Below are positions 1 through 12,412 of a DNA stretch of 64,000 nucleotides, in pieces. The stretch is from the NCBI GenBank assembly GCA_030268105.1, contig BSDZ01000013.1, positions 610,501-674,500 of the forward strand. Reading direction: 5' to 3'. The notes under the pieces are model-generated. The model saw nothing but the letters and a program-made list of their open reading frames with translations, had not been told where the DNA came from and searched no databases. The position numbers were made by a program, and so were the translations under genes. The number at the start of each line of letters is the position of its first letter. Position 1 is the stretch's first letter. Origin of the DNA: Volvox africanus. Its lineage: Eukaryota > Chlorophyta > Chlorophyceae > Chlamydomonadales > Volvocaceae.

Positions 1-126
1 AGTCCCAGGTCTCGTCTCCCTTTTCCCTCCTTCCTCAACACGTTCCGCCTAGTCGTTTAGTCGGCCTCGACTGCTAGCTGAATGATGCTCTCAACATAAT
101 AAACAGTGACGCACCGATGCCTGCAG

Positions 127-716
127 GCTGTGGCGTGTGTCGCCTTTGCACTGGTTTCGGAGCTGTTCTACACCTCGTTGTTGGGTATGCTGGCAGGTGG
201 CGTCATCGGCTTCTTCCGAGGGTGAGCTGGGGGATGTCTTTGTGTATGTGTGTGTATTCGCCCGATATATGCTGGCCAGGTTGTGCACAGCACGACAACA
301 TCCCTCCCTCCCTCCCTCCCATCCTCTCCTCTCCTCCCCGACTACCCCGTTTTTCGCACATTGAAACACAGCGACATGGGTTTGTTGGTCGAACTCCTCA
401 TCCCCATCCCCACTCACCATCTGCCTCTCTGCAAACCCAACCTCCCTCGTCCTCTCACACCCCCTAGGGGACTTTTTCACCCATTACCCCTCCCTCTCTC
501 CCTCCATGTGCTTTGGCCCGCACATCCGCACATTCGCCCAGGTACCTGTCTGCGGTGTACGCCAGTGTTAGTGTGGTGGTGCGGGGGGTGACGCAGAGCT
601 GGTCCCTTGGACGGGGTTTGGCGAAGGCGGCGGGGCTGGCGCTGAGATTGCCCTGGGGTGCCCTGCGGGCGGTGACGGCTCTGGTGGCGAAGAGGCTGCC
701 GGTCAGGCTTCTGTGA
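127..716 (+). CDS. 3' end of a membrane-protein gene (last two exons)
   Basis: Two exons can be supported: 127-221 after a CAG acceptor and 542-716 ending in TGA, joined across a phase-2 intron (donor GTGAGC at 222, acceptor CAG ending at 541). The joined peptide has a hydrophobic stretch (LVSELFYTSLLGMLAGGVIG) followed by a basic, amphipathic tail ending RLPVRLL. This fits a membrane protein whose C terminus faces the cytosol or stroma. I do not recognise the family. The 5' exons lie outside the window or in the first 126 bases, where I see only intron-like sequence. Confidence 0.5.
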
Positions 717-3434
717 AGGGAAGAAGACAGCTGCCGGCATACGTCACAGTCGCGAGAGAAAGAGGGGAAAGGGGGGAAAGAAAGAGGGGGTCCCGTAGAA
801 ATTAATGAAATCCCGTTCAAGGAACCCACGAGGGCTGTTGGAGTGTGGGAGTTGTCATAATAATGTAGTAAGGTAAGATAAGCTAAGTGAACCAGCGAAA
901 CCTTTCCCCCGCCCCCGCCCTATCTCACAATGCTGTGCCGGGGAGGTAGGTTGGGTGAAGGGGAGTCTAAGGGCTGTTTAAGAACTCTGATAGCAAAAGC
1001 GTGAGGAATTGCGGACCCATGGGTCACAGAAGCCCACGGGCGATACGCACTTCCCAAAGGCGGATAGGGGATGGCGTGGCGTTCCCTCGTTTCCGTTGCC
1101 ATCAGCATGCGCCTGAGAAAGAACGCCTCAGAATGTCTTTCTCGGAGTCGTGGCCGAGACTGTGAAATTTGTGAAAGTCGCTGCTATGATTTTTCCGCGT
1201 TTTTTTACGGACAGGCTTTCTTCATGTTGTAGCAGCTCCCTTGCGAAATCCATCTCTTGAAACCGTTTGCATGTGTGTGCTGCTACAGGTGCGTATGTGT
1301 TTTCCGTCCGTTCTTATGCATTCTTCGGTATTGTGTTGTGTGTTATGAAGGGCAATATCGTTGGATGCGTGACCCCCAACGCTGGGTCTCGCCATTGGAA
1401 CACCTCGTCTTGCTGGACTCTTTCCGTTTTGGCCCTCCCCTTCTCTTCTCCGGAACGCTGCTTTCCAAGACACTCTGTCTTTTCTTCCCCCCTCAACCTT
1501 CTCCCCATCATCCGTCCTCCGTAAAATGCGACTTGTTCAGGAGTAGGCCATGTGACCGACTTGAAGAAGGATCCGAGGAGGTTAATAAACGAGAAATGAT
1601 GCCCTTGGCTTCGGCAATGATACAAGAGGTGTTAGAGCCACTGTTTAACGCGTTCATTGGTTGAATTCGAAAGTAACTCGGAGAAGAAGAGCCTTATTAT
1701 TTCCTTCCTGAAATGGTGATGGTTGTGATGGCGCCTTTGTTGTTGTCCTACGGGGGTTCGGGGAGCCCAGGGAAGACGTGGAAGGAGGGCGTTTTAAGGC
1801 CGCCGGTGCGCCTCATATGGCTGCCTGTTTGTACAGCTCTGTGTAGTATCGCAGTGTCGCATGTGCAGTTATGGATTCTGAGTATCCTAGCTTTGGCGAC
1901 ATCCTAATCGGATCCACAAATTAGCCCCCATCCGGGTGACAACGGATATGAAGGACTTCTTTCAGGCGGCGGCTGTTGTCTGTTACTGTCAGTTTTTCAC
2001 CCGCCTTCAACTTATGAAGGCTATTTCACGGGGAAACGAGGGTCACGTCGGCGATTTAAGGAGGACTTAACTAAAAGTTTTAACCAGACCTGTCTCGTCG
2101 GCTGTTTTGTGACTTCCAATGCGGTTGCGCTGCGTTATCTTTGCACACTTTCTGTACATCCCAGGCAACGATCTTATTCAGGTAACGGGAGGCGGCTACG
2201 GCTCCACATGCACAGGGACATGCTGCTGGTGATATATTTAATCACCATCCGCTATGTGCCAGCGCGGTGTGGGCTCTCCCCTGCATATGCAAACTGCAAA
2301 GTATCGCCCCTTAGGTTGACCCGCAAACAGCTGCTGGCAGATGTGGGTTTCACATTTGCCGTGTCATACGGGCTCTCTGCAAGAATCCCCTAGTTTTATC
2401 CTGCGAGTATTTCTGTAGGTATTTTCCCTGGTCTATACCAGTTCTTCAACGCACGACAAATTGGGCAACAGGGATATGACCGACCAACGAGGCTTGCCCT
2501 CTACAAGCGTGCTCACTAAAGACGGAGATTCGACTGGCGGGAGCACGGTACATGCGGCAGCAGCAGCAGCTGTCACACGGTGGCGTTTGATCTCTGAATC
2601 AGATCTGAAAAAAGATTTATACCTCTATTGATACATTACAGAATAATTTGGATGAATGGCTCCTTCATTATAATTATGAACGACCTCATTCAGGCAAGTA
2701 TTGCTATGGTAAAACTCCTATGCAAACTTTTGAAGAAAGTGCTTATATTTGTTACCTTCTGGCTTTTTCGCCGCGCTGGCCCTTCCACTCGGGGCCAACG
2801 GAATTCTGATTTTAATCTTTAGCTTGTGCGCATCATCCGTGGACTGCCTGGATAGACGTTGGGCGTTGGAGGAGGCTGCACGAAGAGATCAATTTCATCT
2901 CCACTCCGCCGCCTCCTTGCCATGTCACCACGTTTCCATGCATTAGTGCGGGGCTGCGGGGCTGCTCAGCGGCAGGTGAGGAGCAGAAGCAACCGTACAC
3001 GAGGCAAATGAGCCTGCGGTGAGCCTACTGCACGTATCTGAGTGCGCACCCAATGGTGACGGAGGAGGGAGCGAAGGCGCCGCGAAAACAAAATCGTCGT
3101 GCAGGTTCTCCAACGCGGGCTTGCAGGGTATGTACTCGTCCAAGATTATAATTACCAACGGTAAATTTCAAGCGGCAACGATACCGAACCGCCGTATAAA
3201 TCCCTTTGGCGCCTACCCTCCCTGCTTGTTTCTCCGGAACGCTTGTTAATTTCAGGACGGGGAGGAAGACGCCGGATGGAAGGGAAGGGCAGCACAATAC
3301 GTCTGAACGCCTACTATGGTGCGGATGGAACAGAAAGCTGCGGGTATAATTAGGAATTATCACCCCTGTGACCCTTAAGCCCCATCCAACACCAGCAAGT
3401 TTTAGTTAATGAATGGAGGGGCCCGCCGTTCAGG
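717..3434. other. Region without a supported gene
   Basis: About 2.7 kb between the 3' end of the membrane-protein gene and the end of the flavoprotein gene on the other strand. Open frames here are short, lack matching splice sites and show no protein-like composition. A copy of the GACCCNNGGGTC palindrome lies at 1014-1025. It probably holds two converging 3' UTRs and intergenic DNA. Confidence 0.5.
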
Positions 3435-5265
3435 CTACTGCGGCGGAGGTTGCAGTCCGGGAGGGAGCGCAACCAGTGCAGTGGAGCAGGCAGCAGCGGT
3501 TGGCGGGGCTGCGGCTGCAGCTGCGGCTGCTCCCCGCCTAGCAGCAGCGTCCCTTTTGGTTTTGGGCCTTAGCCCCCCCTGTGCGGCGCCAATTCCAGCA
3601 AGTCTGCCAGATAGCCAAGCCCAGTAGAAATTGAATCCGCCGATGCGGCCGAAGACGTCCACCACCTCACCGCAAAGAAACAGATTCGGCAGCAGCTACG
3701 GACGGGTTTCGAAAGGGGGTGGTTCAAGAGTGGCCAGGTTTAAGGGGGGGTTAGGGGGTAGGATGGGTTTGGAGGGGGTGAGAAGGTAGACAAACCCGAA
3801 GCATTCGGAAGAGCATTGGGAAGCCAGAAGCTTCGGCTGCGGTGCATGGGTTGGAGGGAGGGGGTGAATGGGGTGTGGTGGTGGGGGTATTAAGCAAATG
3901 CAGTGATGCGACGAAACCGACATGTACGCCCCTGGATACAATTTACCACCCTGTTTGCTTCCTTGTACCTCACGCCCAACCAAACTCAACTCCACATAAA
4001 CCCATGCACAACGCACCTTGCTCTCCATGGTCGCGCAATTGAGTTCTTCCAATCGTACTCCGCCGCCCGTCACCTCTGCCTTCTTGTAACCCTCGTGACC
4101 ATGGTACGGCAACTCGTACGACGTCAGGGCAGATACCTGTATAGACAGGAAATAGTTGTGAGAATTGTGGTGCCACTGTGCTGATAGCAACCCCTAAACT
4201 CCTCTACCTGCCGACTCCCGCATTGCCTCCCTCTTCATAACACATTTCCCACCTCCACGCCCTTCCAGCCGCGTAGCCCAGTTTACCCCACCCCCACGCA
4301 CCAGCGCCGCCCGATCTGCCTTCTTGACGTCGCACACCCGCCGGCCCCCAAGACCCAGCTCCGAAACCAACGCGTCTGCCAGCCGTTCCCGCAGACCGTG
4401 CCGCTGCAGCAGCGTCGTCACGAGTGCCGAACCTCCGGCCTGTGAAGCAAGTTACCGTACGTCATGACGACAGAAATAGGATCAAATTCCGCTCTGGGCG
4501 CGCACAGGTCCCTAGGAACATATTTCTTCGGCCGTGCGATGGTTTGCAGCCTTCGACACGTGCACAATATTTCGTGGCAGAGCATAAATTGACGAGACCC
4601 GAGAAATACAAATGCGAGGTTCTGGGACTTCTAAATGGGAAGAAGATATATAAGAAAAAAGTACGAATTGCCCTTCGCTCATCCACTAACCCGAATGCGC
4701 TCATCCCATACGGCAGCTGGCTCCTGTGTCCAGTTGACACGAATGGAGGGAAGGCCCATCTCGACGTAGCGACTGCCACCGCCGCCACTGGCCACCGCCG
4801 CCGACGTGGCGCCGCCGATCCCGGGGGACGTCGCCAGCGGCTGCGGTGACGCCGCCGACCCACGGGTCAATGCCTTTACCGCATAATGGCTGAGGTCCAG
4901 CACCGCGGGTCCGCTATAGCCGCGGTGTGTGAACAGCAGAGACGTACGCTCCGTAACTTTGGCCTTGCGAGTGCCGGGCACTTGAACGGAGAGCTCAATG
5001 CCGTACATGGACAAACCTGGATACACCGCCCGTGTTCAGTGAGCGCATACCCCGGGACATCCGCTCAAAATGGGGAGTAATGACAAAGTGGTTGGGAGGA
5101 GCCACCATTGGTCTGTCACGGCCCGGCCGGGACCGTGGGTCAATCCGTCCGCAACTCGGTCATGAGCGGCTCGATCTCTTAAAGCCAGGCATGCAGGGAT
5201 AGACCCGTCGTGTACCTGACCGTTTAATGAGGCCCGTATCATCTCCCCACAACTATATATCTATG

Positions 5266-5297
<32 letters not shown>

Positions 5298-8200
5298 TGT
5301 ATGTATGTATGTATGTATGTATGTATGTATGTATGTATGTATGTATGTATGTATGTATGTATGTATGTATGTATTTGGGTGTTACACTGTGGGCGACTCG
5401 CCCTTCAAAGACGAGCACCGGGGGTCCTGACCGGACCGAGCCACAGCGCAGGGGAGGAACTCGTGGCTTTGTCTGTCTGTCCTGCCACGTGCCATGTATG
5501 TATGTATGTATGTATGTATGTATGTATGTATGTATGTATGTATGTATGTATGTATGTATGTATGTATGTATGTATGTATGTATGTATGTATGTATGTATG
5601 TATGTATGTATGTATGTATGTATGTATACATATATGTGTGTGTAATCCTTCGAAACAGAGACACGCACCTGCCAGTTGCTCCCCGGCAGGGTGGGCGCCC
5701 GTGAGGGGTGTCAGGGCGGGATAGGGCTCGTGCAGGGTGTGGCCCAGAAGCCGCATCAGCCGGTGGCCCGTGCCGTCAGTGCCCACTGCGGGGAAGCTCA
5801 GACCGCCCGTTGCAATGATCTGAATGGGCCGTGTTTCGAGGCGGCGGGTAGGGTAGGCGGAGAGGAAGTGTCATTAACTCTTAGTAACCGTATGCAGCCA
5901 ACCGGGTGACAAGTAATGATATCACATCACTAGATGGTCACGACCACATACCAGCTTGTCGGTCACATGCTCGGACCCGTTACGCAGTCGGCAGAGCCAC
6001 CGGCTTCCAGCGGCTGTAGCAACATCCGGCGGCCCCAATGCCGCTCCCGATGCCACTGACGGATCGTCGCTGGCCCGGGGCCCTCGGGCCTTCTTACTTC
6101 GCCGTGGCATGGCGGCTGCTCCACCAGTGACCCGTGGGTCGGCCGGTCCAGAAACCGCATCACTGGTACTACGACATGCTGCAACCACTTCCCCTTCACC
6201 ACTCCGATCCCGTATGCGTTCTGAAGCCAAACCGAAGCCGCTGCTGTGCACCCCTCCGTCCCCTCCGTCCCCAGCTGACCCCTCCTGACTGCCCTCGGAG
6301 GCTGTTGTAGCCACAGCCCCGTTAGGCATCGTTGGCGCCAATTGGGGCACAGCCGCTGCTACCCCAATGACTACCGGCGCTACAGTTTCCGAAGCCGCCG
6401 TCTGCCGTCTACCGGCATCTGCATCCACCTCCGGCTGTAGCAGCTGTAGTCCTTCCACACTGGCGTTGTATTTGAACACCACTCCTCGGGCCACACAGGC
6501 CGCCACGAGCCGGTCGCGAACCTGTAGCAGCCAAGTCGCCATCGGTGAAATCCATCTAGCGCAAAAAATGTATCGGCAGTAGCAAGAAGTGCCATATTTT
6601 TCCGCTAACCGTCCAGACCCTTCCCCTCCCCCTATAGATATACACACCATATACATGCACACCATATACATACACACATCTCACCGCATCTCACCTCCCT
6701 AGCTGAGTTGCTCGTTGGGAAGTACTTTTTGGTTTCCTCCTCCAGCTGCAGATCCAGACCCACCCCCCAGTAGGGGTCCTCCAGCCTGGGCTCCAGCCGA
6801 CCACCCAGCAATGAAGCCGATGCGTTGGCACAAAGCGGCGTGGGGCAGGGCAGTGTGGGGCGGGGCGAGAAGGTAGAATGGACAAACGTGCGGAACAAAT
6901 ACCTGCCTACCTACCTACACCGGACGAGCTCCAATGGGGACGAGCGAATGGTAATGTTATGACCCCACGACCACCACCCGGCCTGCCGGCCCCACGAGCT
7001 CCCGCACCGCTGTCGTCATTCACCAACAGTGGTTCGCGCGATCAGGACACAGATCAGACAGCCCAGGCATATGGGTGCATGGCTCCTTCCGTACTTCCCC
7101 CTTTTCATTTCCACAGCTCTGCGCCACCTGCAGTCTGTTCCCCGTACATCTGTCATACGTACAGCTGCTCGTACAGCACCGTGCTGCGCCGCAATATTTG
7201 GCCACTTCCCTACATGCGCCCTGATTCGGAGGTTCGGAGGTCTCCTATTCCCCCCCTTCCCCTCTCTCTCCAAACACACCGTCTTCCAGTCGTTCTATTT
7301 CCGCCCGCATTCGCACTCTCATCACCCCTCTGACCCCTGGGTCGCACCAGGCCTTGCAGAGGTCTAGATTCCAGGATGCAAATACCGCCCGTACGGCGCT
7401 GGCACTGCTCTCGCTGAAGTAGTCGGTTATAAGGTCCACTTCCAAGGGCAAAATGTTGCTGCGATTGGGGAAGGAGAAAGGAATTTAGTGCGGCCTGGCG
7501 TCCGGACGGAAGGAATGTGGGGCCAGGCTGCGGTATGCGGGTGGCGGCTTATGGGCCTGGGGATGAGGCGGAGTCGCAAGAGGCCTTAAGAGGCCGGACG
7601 TTTCACAATGTCATTTTCTCACTTACAGCTCACCATCGTGATCCCCCTGACATGAGGATCTTTTTGCCCGCTTCCCGGGTGCGCTCCAGGACCGTGACCT
7701 GGGCGGGTTTCGGAGCCGGTCGCAGCAAAAGTGCTTTTTAGATGGGGTGCTAAGGGAGCCAAAAAGGTTGTGGTCTGTAAGGGCCAAGAATTAAGGGGTA
7801 GGGGGGAACGCATGTGAGATGTTATCTCTACTCAAGCACGACTGTGGCCATCGGCGTGATGGATGGGAAGGAAGGCGGATGAAAGGCGGTTCCTGCGAAC
7901 CCTTGCACGGCTTGGGGACACGAGGTGTTGCACGCACAGTACGCGTTGCAAGCATTGCAACGACCTTGAGGATATTGCCGATGATTGTCGTTACATATAA
8001 AAAACATAACGCAATTCGGGTTCAGCACTGATTGTACGGCGCAAGGCCGTAATGGTTCCGTACAATAGGGTACCCAAACGAGACGATTCTGATCTGGTAT
8101 GGATTTGAGTGAGCCCCATCGACGAGTGAGCATCATCTACGGATGCTCTCGCCAGTTCCCACAGTTCATTTCTCACACTAGCGCCGTGCTCGGCAGCGAA

Positions 8201-8398
8201 GAATGCGGCGGTGAGTCCAGCAGCGCCGCCGCCGACTATTGTGACGTGCGGTGGCTGAAGGGAGGTGGTGACGTCGGGGCCAGGGACTTCGAAACCGCTT
8301 TGCAAAGCTGCCGTGCGGACAAGGGTGGCTCCTTGGCGACAGTAGAGGGCGCGGCGTCCCAACAGCGACGCGCGACCCGATGAGCAGCGATGAAACAT
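3435..8398 (-). CDS. HI0933/YhiN-family FAD-dependent flavoprotein, ten exons
   Basis: Exons on the minus strand: 8177-8398, 7634-7698, 7348-7458, 6695-6785, 5952-6521, 5669-5819, 4712-5016, 4302-4439, 4017-4136, 3435-3695. All junctions keep phase and give 677 residues. An N-terminal arginine-rich leader of about 50 residues suggests organelle targeting. The Rossmann dinucleotide motif VTIVGGGAAG lies near residue 52, followed by EAGKKILMSGGSRCN, DYFSESS, IIATGGLSFPAVGTDGTG, LLFTHRGYSGPAVLDLS and the C-terminal CGEVVDVFGRIGGFNFYWAW, the ordered signature of the HI0933-like family (NAD(P)/FAD-dependent oxidoreductases of unknown substrate). Bacterial members have about 400 residues; the excess is the leader, a low-complexity insert in exon 5 (about residues 185-320), a Gly/Ala insert in exon 7 and an Ala-rich tail. 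The usual SGGGRCN reads SGGSRCN here. The family is common in bacteria and plastid-bearing eukaryotes, so a plastid location is my inference. Confidence 0.9.
5262..5375. repeat. ATGT tetranucleotide microsatellite, array 1
   Basis: An almost perfect (ATGT)n tract of about 110 bases inside the intron between exons 6 and 7 of the flavoprotein gene. The open frames over it (MYVC and HTYI repeats) are artefacts of the 4-base period and do not code. Confidence 0.97.
5493..5630. repeat. ATGT tetranucleotide microsatellite, array 2
   Basis: A second (ATGT)n tract of about 130 bases in the same intron and same orientation. It is separated from array 1 by roughly 118 bases of unique sequence and ends about 40 bases from the splice donor of exon 6. 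Confidence 0.97.
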
Positions 8399-9621
8399 AA
8401 GTGACAGACCTTATCCTATAAAGCCAGACATGCACCTTAGGAACTACAAGAGTTTCATAAAGGACAACGGCATATGTGGATTATACTTACACATGACGGT
8501 GACAATACTTGCTAACGGCGGCCACTTCCGAGTAATCTATGTGATACATCAAAGGATCATATACAGGCATTGATACACCATGATTTGCCAAATAGACTAT
8601 CTTTTGATAAATGCAGATTTCAAAAAAATTGTAAGGCATAACCAAGAATGTAATCTCACCGTCAGATAGTTATATTTAAAAAATGACCCCATAAGAATAC
8701 AGAAATGAAACATTTATGCATGTGAGATGTAGGATATGTACTTCGCTGACTATGGATGCAGGGACCCGCTCCGTGCGTCCATGGGGGCTGACCTTATAAA
8801 TCATCGGGCAAAAGGGAATGCAGCGGCTGCGGAATAGACGTATCGTTGTTCTCCTATACCCATGGCATTTTAAATCAACTTGGAAACAGTCGGTTCCGGA
8901 GCAGTCATAGTTGCCGCTTTCCCTAGCCCACTAGGATTGAAATCCCTTTTTATAAATTATATTAAATCATAATCTAATGTGACATATTTTACCAATTACC
9001 GATCAGATGGTGAATGCATCATCCATGGAATCCATCCAGGCTGCATCTACAGATAGATTGATAACTCCTCGTAAATACTTTATCAGTTCTGTCTAATGGA
9101 GCTCAATTACAACATGCTAATGACTGGAAACAATTTCGGAAGCTATGCATGTTGAGGGAGCTGCAATCGCCTACTGGATAGTTTCGGCGCGAACACGCCG
9201 TATTTCCAATCGTACCAAGCTAGCAATTGTTGACTAAACATGTAAAGAACTGTGTAACTAAGATGAGCTCGTTAGACGAAGCATGTTATTCACTGTGACC
9301 TCTTTGCATTCCGTTCTGGAAAGTCTGGTTCCGCCGGTTGGTCAAGCTGTCACGACCTCTTAACCTCGATAACGTGCGCTCCGCATCGCCAGACAGTATC
9401 AGAGCAGGCATTATACGGTTTACAGTGTCTCTGAGGGATTTGCTGGCTTCATTCCGGTTGGGGCATCCAAGTCGAAGCTTTTGTTTGCCATATCAGCATT
9501 TTTGCTCGCCAGCATTAAGTGAGTATACATTACAAACTCTTGCTGTAACCATATGATTATGCCTCCGTCACGCTGACACTGCTGCGTTTCGGCACGCGTT
9601 GCTGACAGGTCCCCGACCAAC
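8399..9621. promoter_or_regulatory. Divergent intergenic region
   Basis: This 1.2-kb, relatively AT-rich stretch separates the start of the flavoprotein gene (minus) from the start of the coiled-coil gene (plus), so it must hold both promoters unless unseen 5' UTR exons exist. I cannot identify a specific TATA box or factor site. No ORF with splice support is present. Confidence 0.45.
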
Positions 9622-12412
9622 ATGGAGCAGCTGCAGAGGAGGTCCTCCGCTGGATCTGGAGATAGCTCCGCCTGTAGTCCTTCCTTTTCAGATAGTCCTC
9701 TGTCAATAACACCAGTACCTTCAGCCAACACTTTCACTTGCAAGTCTGTTGCCGAGAGCCCAGGAGATGATGCCAGTGGCACAGGTACACGACGCTCCAG
9801 TGAATCACCTGCGCAAGGCAACAGGACCCAAATCGATTCTGGTCTAGTATTTACAGTTCGTTTAGATGGCGCGGATGCGTACGGCGAGGAGGTGGAGGCT
9901 TTCATTACCCCAGCGTTAAGGGCCCGCACAAGGAGGACAGCAACACTGTCGACATGCGATCCGCTACCTTTGGATTTGGATCAATCAGTCCAAGTTGCAT
10001 CGAAGCAGTCTTCAGGGTCCCTCACATCTTTGCTCCAGGTCGATGTGGCTGCGCTTACGGATGCGGTGCCTGACCATCCCAGCAGCACCGCCAACACACA
10101 CTCAGACAGCGACGATGCGGTCGTGGGAGGGGAAGAAACAGACTGCTACCCTAGCTTTACTCCTCCCAAGGACCGCAGCACGCCTTCCTTCACTAACCCC
10201 CTTTACGACGACCATTCCTCCTGCATGTCGCCGTGGACCCAGCCCTTATCAGCAACCACGCAGAATTCTCCACTCGCCTCTGGGCGTTCCCATGCCAGCC
10301 CAACGCGACGGCTCTTCACTGCTTCCTCTGCCCGATATCATTACACATACCGCCGCCGTCATCTACAGCGCCGAGTTGAGGACAGGGCGACGGTACCGCA
10401 CAGCCCCGACGGCGCGACGGCCTCTGCTGCATTTTTAGCCGCTTCCTCACTACTATATCGAATGGCATTGCGCGGTCGCTCCACTCGTAGTACTTGCCTG
10501 GAGGGCTCCATGGCCGGTTACCTCCGGCGCCAACTTGATAGCTTTGAAGATGACGTCTCGCCGCAGCTTAGCAATCGAATCAGTAGCGGACGCCAGTCCA
10601 CGGGAGAAGCGCGACTCTACCGGAACCAAGATGGGATCGATGAAGATTTTGACCCAGATGCTATCAGCTGTGGTGGTAGTGGCGGTCGCATGTGCGCGAC
10701 GTTAGACCTCATGGACCGTGTGGCCACCCTGCAGCGGCAACTAGTCATGCGCGCAGAAGAGTTAACTGCAGTGCGGCTTCAATTGGAGGTGGGTTGTTCT
10801 TGTCTGCAGTCCAGCCTAGGCTTTTGACTCCCTGGGAAAGGTTCCCACTTCCCAGGGAGACCAGCAAGCAAAGTTTTAGCCCCCAGTGTGCTGGAACCTG
10901 ATGTGGAATGTAGCTTAGCGTTCATGGTGGTGACTGGCTGGCTGACTCCTGGCCTAAATAAGACGGATGCCCAAGCATACAACATACTAGCTCAGGTGTG
11001 AGCTCGGTAGCAATCATGAAGGCATGTCAACCAGGCAGGGGGCACAACTCCCGCCTGGTGCAATAGACGGAGCCTACATTGATGTCCAAGCATTTCATGC
11101 AGGATGATGTCTAGTAACTTACCCCTGGAGGAGACCCGTAGTTGGCTGTGATGTAGTCTCTTTGAATCAACATGCAACTACCTCCGCGCATGGAAAATCC
11201 ATTACCGCTCTTGTGCTTATTGAGCTATACAGCTATACCAGAGCAGATGCTCCCATGTCCCCTGAATAACCCAAATTTGTGTTTTGCTATTCATGATCTT
11301 GGCTGTAGGAGGCAACCGCAGCGCGTGACGAGATGGGGTTACACCTGCTGGACTCCCAGGAGCACATTGCATGCCTGGAGCGCCAACTCGAGGAAGCGGC
11401 ACGTGCGAGGTAATTAAAGCCGCCTGTTGCTCATGATGCCGATATATGCACCTCCCATGTGTACCACACATCCCTCACTTTTTTAAGTGTACCATGCATC
11501 CGTCGTCGTGGGTTATCTTGAGCGGTGTTAATTAAAGGAAACCCATTTGTGGCGTACCGTTTTTTCCATATGTTGGGTCATGCTCGGGACGAAGACGTCC
11601 CATGTACCCGCTGGCACATCGGCTGATGTGCAGACTGAGCTTGTCTTAGTAATGTCGGACGAGGGTTGGAGAACTGTTTTACGACACCTTCAGCAATTTG
11701 TGCAGGCAGCGCCCGCGTATTCACCGATGCTCCCCTGTTACTTAACAATATGTGTTATTTATAGTCATCGCCGTGGATACATCAAAAGGATCGTGGATGG
11801 ACCTCACACCGGGTGTTATGCCTTGCGCTGCCCACTGTGCACTGCAGACTCGCCCTCACCGCCCAGAGCGAGCTGCTACAGCAGAAATTGCAGGAGGCCT
11901 GCGAGACCTTGCACGAGCAGCCTCAGAATGTGCTGGACGCGCTGATAGGGTGCTCAGGGCAGCAGCTCGGAATTGTCCCCTCCCAGATTCATGTCCGTCA
12001 GGTACCTGGCTTCTCATCATTGGCCAGTGACGCAATCGGCCCTCCGCCAGCCACGCTGCTGATGTCTGGCGCCGGAATGGCGTCGTCGACGCCCCAATGC
12101 TCTACCGCGGCATTCTCGGCGCAATACGGAATGGATTCGCAGGGCAGTGCGCCTTACTACGGTGCCCACCACCTGACCAGTGCGGTAGCAGCCCACGATG
12201 ACCTGTTGCTTCCAACGCTTGGCAGCAACGATCCGCGTGACATGGAGGTCGCGGCACTGCGGCGCGAGAACAGCTTTCTCACGCAACGACTCATTGAGAG
12301 CAGCATGGCTCTGGCCCACGCGCGCGAGCAGGAGGAGGACGCGCGCCATAAGGCCCATATGCTACAGGAGCTCAACCAGCAGTATGTTGAGATGGGTGAG
12401 GAAGAGGATTGA
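9622..12412 (+). CDS. Predicted coiled-coil protein of unknown function, three exons
   Basis: Exons 9622-10788, 11309-11409 and 11848-12412 join in phase (frame 0, then phase 2) to give 610 residues. The N-terminal 330 residues are Ser/Thr/Pro-rich and look disordered. From about residue 360 the sequence becomes a heptad-like coiled coil (LMDRVATLQRQLVMRAEELT, then EHIACLERQLEEA across exon 2, then SELLQQKLQEACETL). A Gly/Ser/Ala linker follows, and a second coiled coil near the end (VAALRRENSFLTQRLIESSM) stops shortly before a GEEED terminus. The chosen start is the first ATG of the open frame; an upstream exon cannot be excluded. Such a layout is common in centriolar, flagellar and scaffold proteins, but nothing in it identifies the function. 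Confidence 0.75.

Noticed and set aside
5227..5786. Long frames of MYVC and HTYI repeats on both strands
   Set aside because: They are produced by the (ATGT)n microsatellites in an intron; all frames stay open because the repeat has no stop codon.
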